Shown here piece by piece: positions 60,716-64,000 of a stretch of DNA of 64,000 nucleotides. The DNA is taken from positions 1-64,000 of the forward strand of contig CAITVN010000075.1 in assembly GCA_903895855.1 (NCBI GenBank). Reading direction: 5' to 3'. Source of the DNA: Oligoflexia bacterium (GTDB taxonomy: Bacteria; Bdellovibrionota; UBA1018). Every line of letters begins with the position of its first letter. Within the stretch, counting starts at the first letter, position 1. The position numbers were made by a program, and so were the translations under genes. A model generated the notes under the pieces. It saw only the letters and a program-made list of their open reading frames with translations, made no database searches and was not told where the DNA came from.

Positions 60716-61837
60716 CTACAGGTTTCCTCTCTTCGCTTGCTCTTTCTCAATCGACTCAAAAAGAGCCTGAAAATTGCCCTGTCCGAAGCCTAAAGCACCT
60801 TTGCGTTGAATGATTTCGAAAAAGAACGTCGGACGGTCTTCAATCGGCTTAGTGAATAACTGCAGAAGGTAACCCTCTTCGTCTCGGTCTACTAAAATGC
60901 CCAAATTCTTAAGCTGTTTCACATCTTCAGCAATTTGCCCGACTCGCCCACTCAACTCTTCGTAATACGAATCAGGCGCATCAAGAAATTCAACCCCATT
61001 TGCCCGAAGCGACGAAATCGTTTCAACTATATTTTCAGTTGCTAAGGCGATGTGTTGAACTCCTGGGCCCTCATAAAAATCTAAGAATTCTTCAATCTGC
61101 GATTTCTTTAGCCCTTTTGCGGGTTCATTCAAAGGCATTTTTACATGCCAGTTCTTATTGCGCACAACATTACTTTTTAACGCCGAAAATTTCGTCGAAA
61201 TATCGGTTTCGTCGAACCGAATAAAGTGGGTGAATCCAAAAATATTTTTATAATACTCCGTCCAATGATCCATTTTTCCTAGTTCAACGTTCCCAACAAT
61301 GTGATCAATGAATTTCAACCCCGCTGACGGTCTATTTAGCGACGGCAATTTGTGTTCTCTAAAACCAGGCAACCAACAGCCCTTGTAGTTCTGACGATTC
61401 ACAAACGTGTGAATGGTGTCGCCGTAGGTTTGAATTCCGGCAATCCATACAGAACCCTTTTCGTCTTTTAATTCTCTAGGAGCAAACGCCTCTTTTGCTC
61501 CCAATTTCAGAGCCTTTTCAAAACAAGCCCTGACATCAGTCACTTGAAAGGCAATGTCTTTAACGCCGTCACCGTGCTTTTGCTGCCACTCAGCCACTGG
61601 ATGCCGAGAACTCAAGGCTGTCGTTAATACGATAAAGATGTGATTTTGTTTCAATACATACGAAACCGCATCTCGCCTTCCGGTTTCAGGGCCAGAGTAG
61701 GCAAAAGCCTCAAACCCAAAGGCCGAACGGTAAAAATGTGCCGCCTGTTTTGCGTTTCCCACATAAAATTCGACATGATGAAAATCTTCAATCGGCAAAG
61801 ATTCGGTACCGTTCCAGTCAGCAGTCATGAAAGCCAT
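60716..61837 (-). CDS. hppD: 4-hydroxyphenylpyruvate dioxygenase
   Basis: 373 residues, two VOC modules. Iron ligands and signatures: FIDHIVGNVELGKMDHWTEY, EGPGVQHIALATENIVETI, and the C-terminal RPTFFFEIIQRKGALGFGQG, NFQALFESIE. It turns 4-hydroxyphenylpyruvate into homogentisate. GGAG is 8 bases from the ATG. First gene of the five-gene minus-strand operon, divergent from the aminotransferase across 51 bases, so both may answer to the same regulator. Confidence 0.95.
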   Translation of the reverse strand: MAFMTADWNGTESLPIEDFHHVEFYVGNAKQAAHFYRSAFGFEAFAYSGPETGRRDAVSYVLKQNHIFIVLTTALSSRHPVAEWQQKHGDGVKDIAFQVTDVRACFEKALKLGAKEAFAPRELKDEKGSVWIAGIQTYGDTIHTFVNRQNYKGCWLPGFREHKLPSLNRPSAGLKFIDHIVGNVELGKMDHWTEYYKNIFGFTHFIRFDETDISTKFSALKSNVVRNKNWHVKMPLNEPAKGLKKSQIEEFLDFYEGPGVQHIALATENIVETISSLRANGVEFLDAPDSYYEELSGRVGQIAEDVKQLKNLGILVDRDEEGYLLQLFTKPIEDRPTFFFEIIQRKGALGFGQGNFQALFESIEKEQAKRGNL

Positions 61838-61888
61838 AGTTTTTCTCCAAAAAAAGTCTTATATCTACAACAAGTAAGGGTTCAAAAT

Positions 61889-63031
61889 ATGAGTCAATCT
61901 ACGTTCGCCCACCGAGTATCGCAAATAGAAATTTCAGGAATTCGCCGCTTATTTGAATTAAGTGCGAATATGAAAAACCCGATCGATCTTTCATTGGGGC
62001 AAGCCGATTTTGATGTACCTGAAGCCGTTAAGCAAAAGCTGTATGAGGCCGTAGCAGCCGGAAAAAATCGCTACACTCCATCAGCAGGCATTCCTGAGTT
62101 TCGTAACGCGGCTATGGAGCGCCTCAAACAAGAAGGCATTTCAACCAATTCAGTCATGGCCATCGCTGGCGCCTCGGCCGGGCTTAATCTAGCGATGCTG
62201 GTACTGGCCGACGAAAACACTGACGTCTACATCGCTGATCCGTACTTTGTCGCCTATCCACAAATCATTAAACTCGCGAACTCAAATAGGGTGACGATCG
62301 ACACCTATCCTGATTTTCGCCTGACCCCCGAACGCATTCGTGCACGAGTAGACGAAAGGGCAAAAGAGCTCGGTGCAAAAGCCGAAGGCCGAAAAAGAGT
62401 TCTCATCTACAATAGCCCGGCAAACCCAACAGGCACGACTTATTCAGAAACTGAAATTAAGGCTCTGGTCAAATGCACTCAAGATCTGAAGTTTACCGTC
62501 ATTTCTGACGAAGTTTACGATTCGTTTTGCTTAGACCAACCGCACCTGAGCTGGCTCAAATACGACCCATCGGCTGTCTTAGTCAGAGCGTTCAGTAAAA
62601 CAGGCGGAATGCCAGGCTGGCGAATTGGTTTTGCAGCAGCCCCTCTGCCCATTCTCACTGAAATGATCAAAATGCAGCAATTCACTTATGTTTGTGTGAA
62701 CGCACCGGCTCAATGGGCCGTTTTACCTTTATTTAATCACAGCTATTCGTCACTGCTTGAAGACTACCGAATGCGCCGTGATTTCGTAATGAAAGAATTA
62801 GTACCGGCCTATCAGGTTCAAAAGTCAGGGGGAAGCTTCTACCTATTCGTTAAATACCCCGAAAAAATGAGCGGCGACGAATTCATCAAACGCTGCATGG
62901 CGAAAGAGTTGCTGGTCGTGCCAGGAAGTACATTCTCTGCGAGAGACACTCACTTTCGTCTCTCCTTTTCGGCCAGCATAGAAACCCTAAAAAAAGGCAT
63001 CGCTATTCTCAACGAAATTGCTTCGCACTGA
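61889..63031 (+). CDS. PLP-dependent class I/II aminotransferase
   Basis: 380 residues from the ATG at 61889 (AAGG upstream). PLP motifs: SPANPTGTTYSE, ISDEVYDSF (Asp207, Tyr210), and the Schiff-base lysine in AFSKTGGMPGWRIGF (Lys237), and a C-terminal FRLSFSAS (substrate Arg). It looks like an aspartate or aromatic aminotransferase. Being divergent from hppD suggests it makes 4-hydroxyphenylpyruvate from tyrosine. Confidence 0.9.
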   Translation: MSQSTFAHRVSQIEISGIRRLFELSANMKNPIDLSLGQADFDVPEAVKQKLYEAVAAGKNRYTPSAGIPEFRNAAMERLKQEGISTNSVMAIAGASAGLNLAMLVLADENTDVYIADPYFVAYPQIIKLANSNRVTIDTYPDFRLTPERIRARVDERAKELGAKAEGRKRVLIYNSPANPTGTTYSETEIKALVKCTQDLKFTVISDEVYDSFCLDQPHLSWLKYDPSAVLVRAFSKTGGMPGWRIGFAAAPLPILTEMIKMQQFTYVCVNAPAQWAVLPLFNHSYSSLLEDYRMRRDFVMKELVPAYQVQKSGGSFYLFVKYPEKMSGDEFIKRCMAKELLVVPGSTFSARDTHFRLSFSASIETLKKGIAILNEIASH

Positions 63032-63057
63032 TTTTGAACTGATTGTCGGGGATTGAC

Positions 63058-63780
63058 TTAGTGCGAGGCCGCTTTGCCGAACTCCTCGATAATTCCGTTC
63101 ACAGCGGCGTCCATGATTCTCTGACCATACTCTGCCCGAGCTAAACCCGGATCTGAGAACATCGCACCATCGGGAAACGCTTTTCGCACTTCTGCTGCGC
63201 TCAGAGGCCAAATTGAGGTTTTTTCTCCAGTGACCGGGTGATAAGGTCTTGGGGCAACCTTCTCCAAAAAGAAGGTCAGAGAAACTTCAGTCGGAGTTGC
63301 ATGTGATCCTTCTTTATCACCAAAGAGTTCATCAGCGATTGATGCCACTTTTCCCATCTTCCACCAGTTCACTAACTGAAACGAAGCACCCTCTAAATTT
63401 TCATGTTTGAGTTCTTGAAAAGCCGCTCTGACCGTACTTTCGTTTCCACCGTGACCGTTAACAAACATAAACCGGCGAAACCCATGATGGTAAAGACTTC
63501 GAACTATTTCACAAAGTACTTGCAGATAAACGCTCGGGCGTAAACTCACACTACCAGAGAACGCTAAATGATGACTGGCCATTCCGTAAGGTAACACGGG
63601 CGCTACCATCCAGCCCCTTTTTTCACCCACTTCATTGGCAATCGCATGAGCTGTCAAAAAATCAGTTCCAATCAACCCCGTAGGGCCATGCTGCTCAGTG
63701 CTCCCAATAGGAACCAAGATTTCTTTACTGCCCTTTAAATACTCGTCAACTTCCTTCCAGGTGCAGGCTTCTAATCTCAT
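63058..63780 (-). CDS. Creatininase-family amidohydrolase
   Basis: 240 residues from the ATG at 63780, chosen because GAGG lies just upstream; a GTG at 63801 sits before that ribosome-binding site. Metal-binding motif PIGSTEQHGPTGLIGTDFLT (Glu, His, Asp) and FVNGHGGNESTVRAAF are diagnostic. Members include creatininase and MftE-type peptidases, so the substrate is open. PYGMASHHLAFSGSVSL also fits. It is convergent with the aminotransferase and divergent from the dioxygenase. Confidence 0.85.
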   Translation of the reverse strand: MRLEACTWKEVDEYLKGSKEILVPIGSTEQHGPTGLIGTDFLTAHAIANEVGEKRGWMVAPVLPYGMASHHLAFSGSVSLRPSVYLQVLCEIVRSLYHHGFRRFMFVNGHGGNESTVRAAFQELKHENLEGASFQLVNWWKMGKVASIADELFGDKEGSHATPTEVSLTFFLEKVAPRPYHPVTGEKTSIWPLSAAEVRKAFPDGAMFSDPGLARAEYGQRIMDAAVNGIIEEFGKAASH

Positions 63781-63841
63781 TTCGACTTTCCTCTTTGACA
63801 CTTATATACGAAATCTCTCATTTGTTTTACAATCTGAAACC

Positions 63842-64000
63842 ATGGCAAATCAAAATTTCCCAGCGATTTATCTACCACATGGGGGTGGCCCCTGGCACGT
63901 GATGCAACACAGCCCACCTGATGACTACGCTAAGCTTCGCGAATGGCTTGAGGGCATTCCGGCTCGGCTGCCGTCAAAACCGAAGGCAATACTCATGGTT
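63842..64000 (+). CDS. LigB/DODA-type extradiol dioxygenase, N-terminal part
   Basis: Starts at the ATG at 63842 and runs off the window after 53 residues. The N-terminus NFPAIYLPHGGGPWHVMQHS, with His in PHGGGP as the first iron ligand, matches DODA/YgiD-type class III extradiol dioxygenases, which cut catecholic rings. It adjoins the aromatic catabolism genes, so a related substrate is likely. Partial, so no more can be said. Confidence 0.8.
   Translation, partial: MANQNFPAIYLPHGGGPWHVMQHSPPDDYAKLREWLEGIPARLPSKPKAILMV

Overview
The window looks like a chromosomal segment from a Gram-negative bacterium with moderate GC. Outer-membrane barrels, TonB-type receptor, lipoproteins, phosphatidylserine decarboxylase and an rpsB-tsf-pyrH-frr-uppS-cdsA-rseP-tsaB block support this. 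The gene style (CFI-box protein, large secreted orphans, Asp-box lipoprotein) would fit Bdellovibrionota or a related deltaproteobacterial-grade lineage, but that placement is an inference and no rRNA is present to test it.

Layout. (1) 1-5.2 kb is a worn accessory region: a truncated secreted LysM-like protein, a Phd/YefM-type antitoxin with a broken toxin, an alpha/beta hydrolase, a frame-disrupted solute-binding protein and a 125-bp near-perfect hairpin. (2) 5.24-13.2 kb is an integrated element of about 7.9 kb inserted in tRNA-Ser(GGA). It carries a tyrosine integrase, a Xis-like protein, a D5/primase-type ATPase, two XRE repressors, a ribbon-helix-helix protein, a terminase-small-subunit-like protein, and three cargo-type membrane, secreted and lipoprotein genes, but no capsid or tail genes. 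This is the composition of a phage satellite (PICI-like). The att copies, arm-type direct repeats near both ends and a 3+3 inverted iteron cluster can be read directly. (3) 13.2-29.6 kb is mostly core metabolism: ArsC-like and rhodanese proteins, GT87, psd, a FemAB-like protein, an MscS channel, an acyltransferase, the minus-strand run pssA-asd-CFI-box barrel-truA-tig, an AlkD-like protein, and ahcY behind an apparent SAH riboswitch. (4) 30.0-39.4 kb holds five intact AAA ATPase-DUF4143 genes around a collagen-like/Asp-box lipoprotein. (5) 39.5-46.5 kb is the conserved translation, lipid and protease block. (6) 47-56 kb has two more ATPases, a TonB-type receptor, a TPM-domain protein and a 1037-residue secreted protein. 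(7) 56.4-63.0 kb is an aromatic catabolism cluster (hppD, hmgA, flavin reductase-like, FAH, DUF900 hydrolase, with a divergent aminotransferase), followed by a creatininase-family gene and a partial extradiol dioxygenase.

The most unusual signal is the ATPase family. Seven AAA_14/DUF4143-type copies (one is a pseudogene) and one DUF234-type relative lie within 38 kb. Six of the seven have a -10 hexamer ending only 6 to 8 bases before the start codon, with no Shine-Dalgarno sequence, so they look leaderless. Most carry their own unique inverted or direct repeat across the promoter. Because the middle domain of these proteins is a winged helix and the C-terminus is nuclease-like, a family of self-addressed, autoregulating DNA-binding ATPases is a reasonable hypothesis. 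A second theme is homopolymeric G/C tracts of 9 to 13 bases just upstream of three exported-protein genes, which suggests phase variation.
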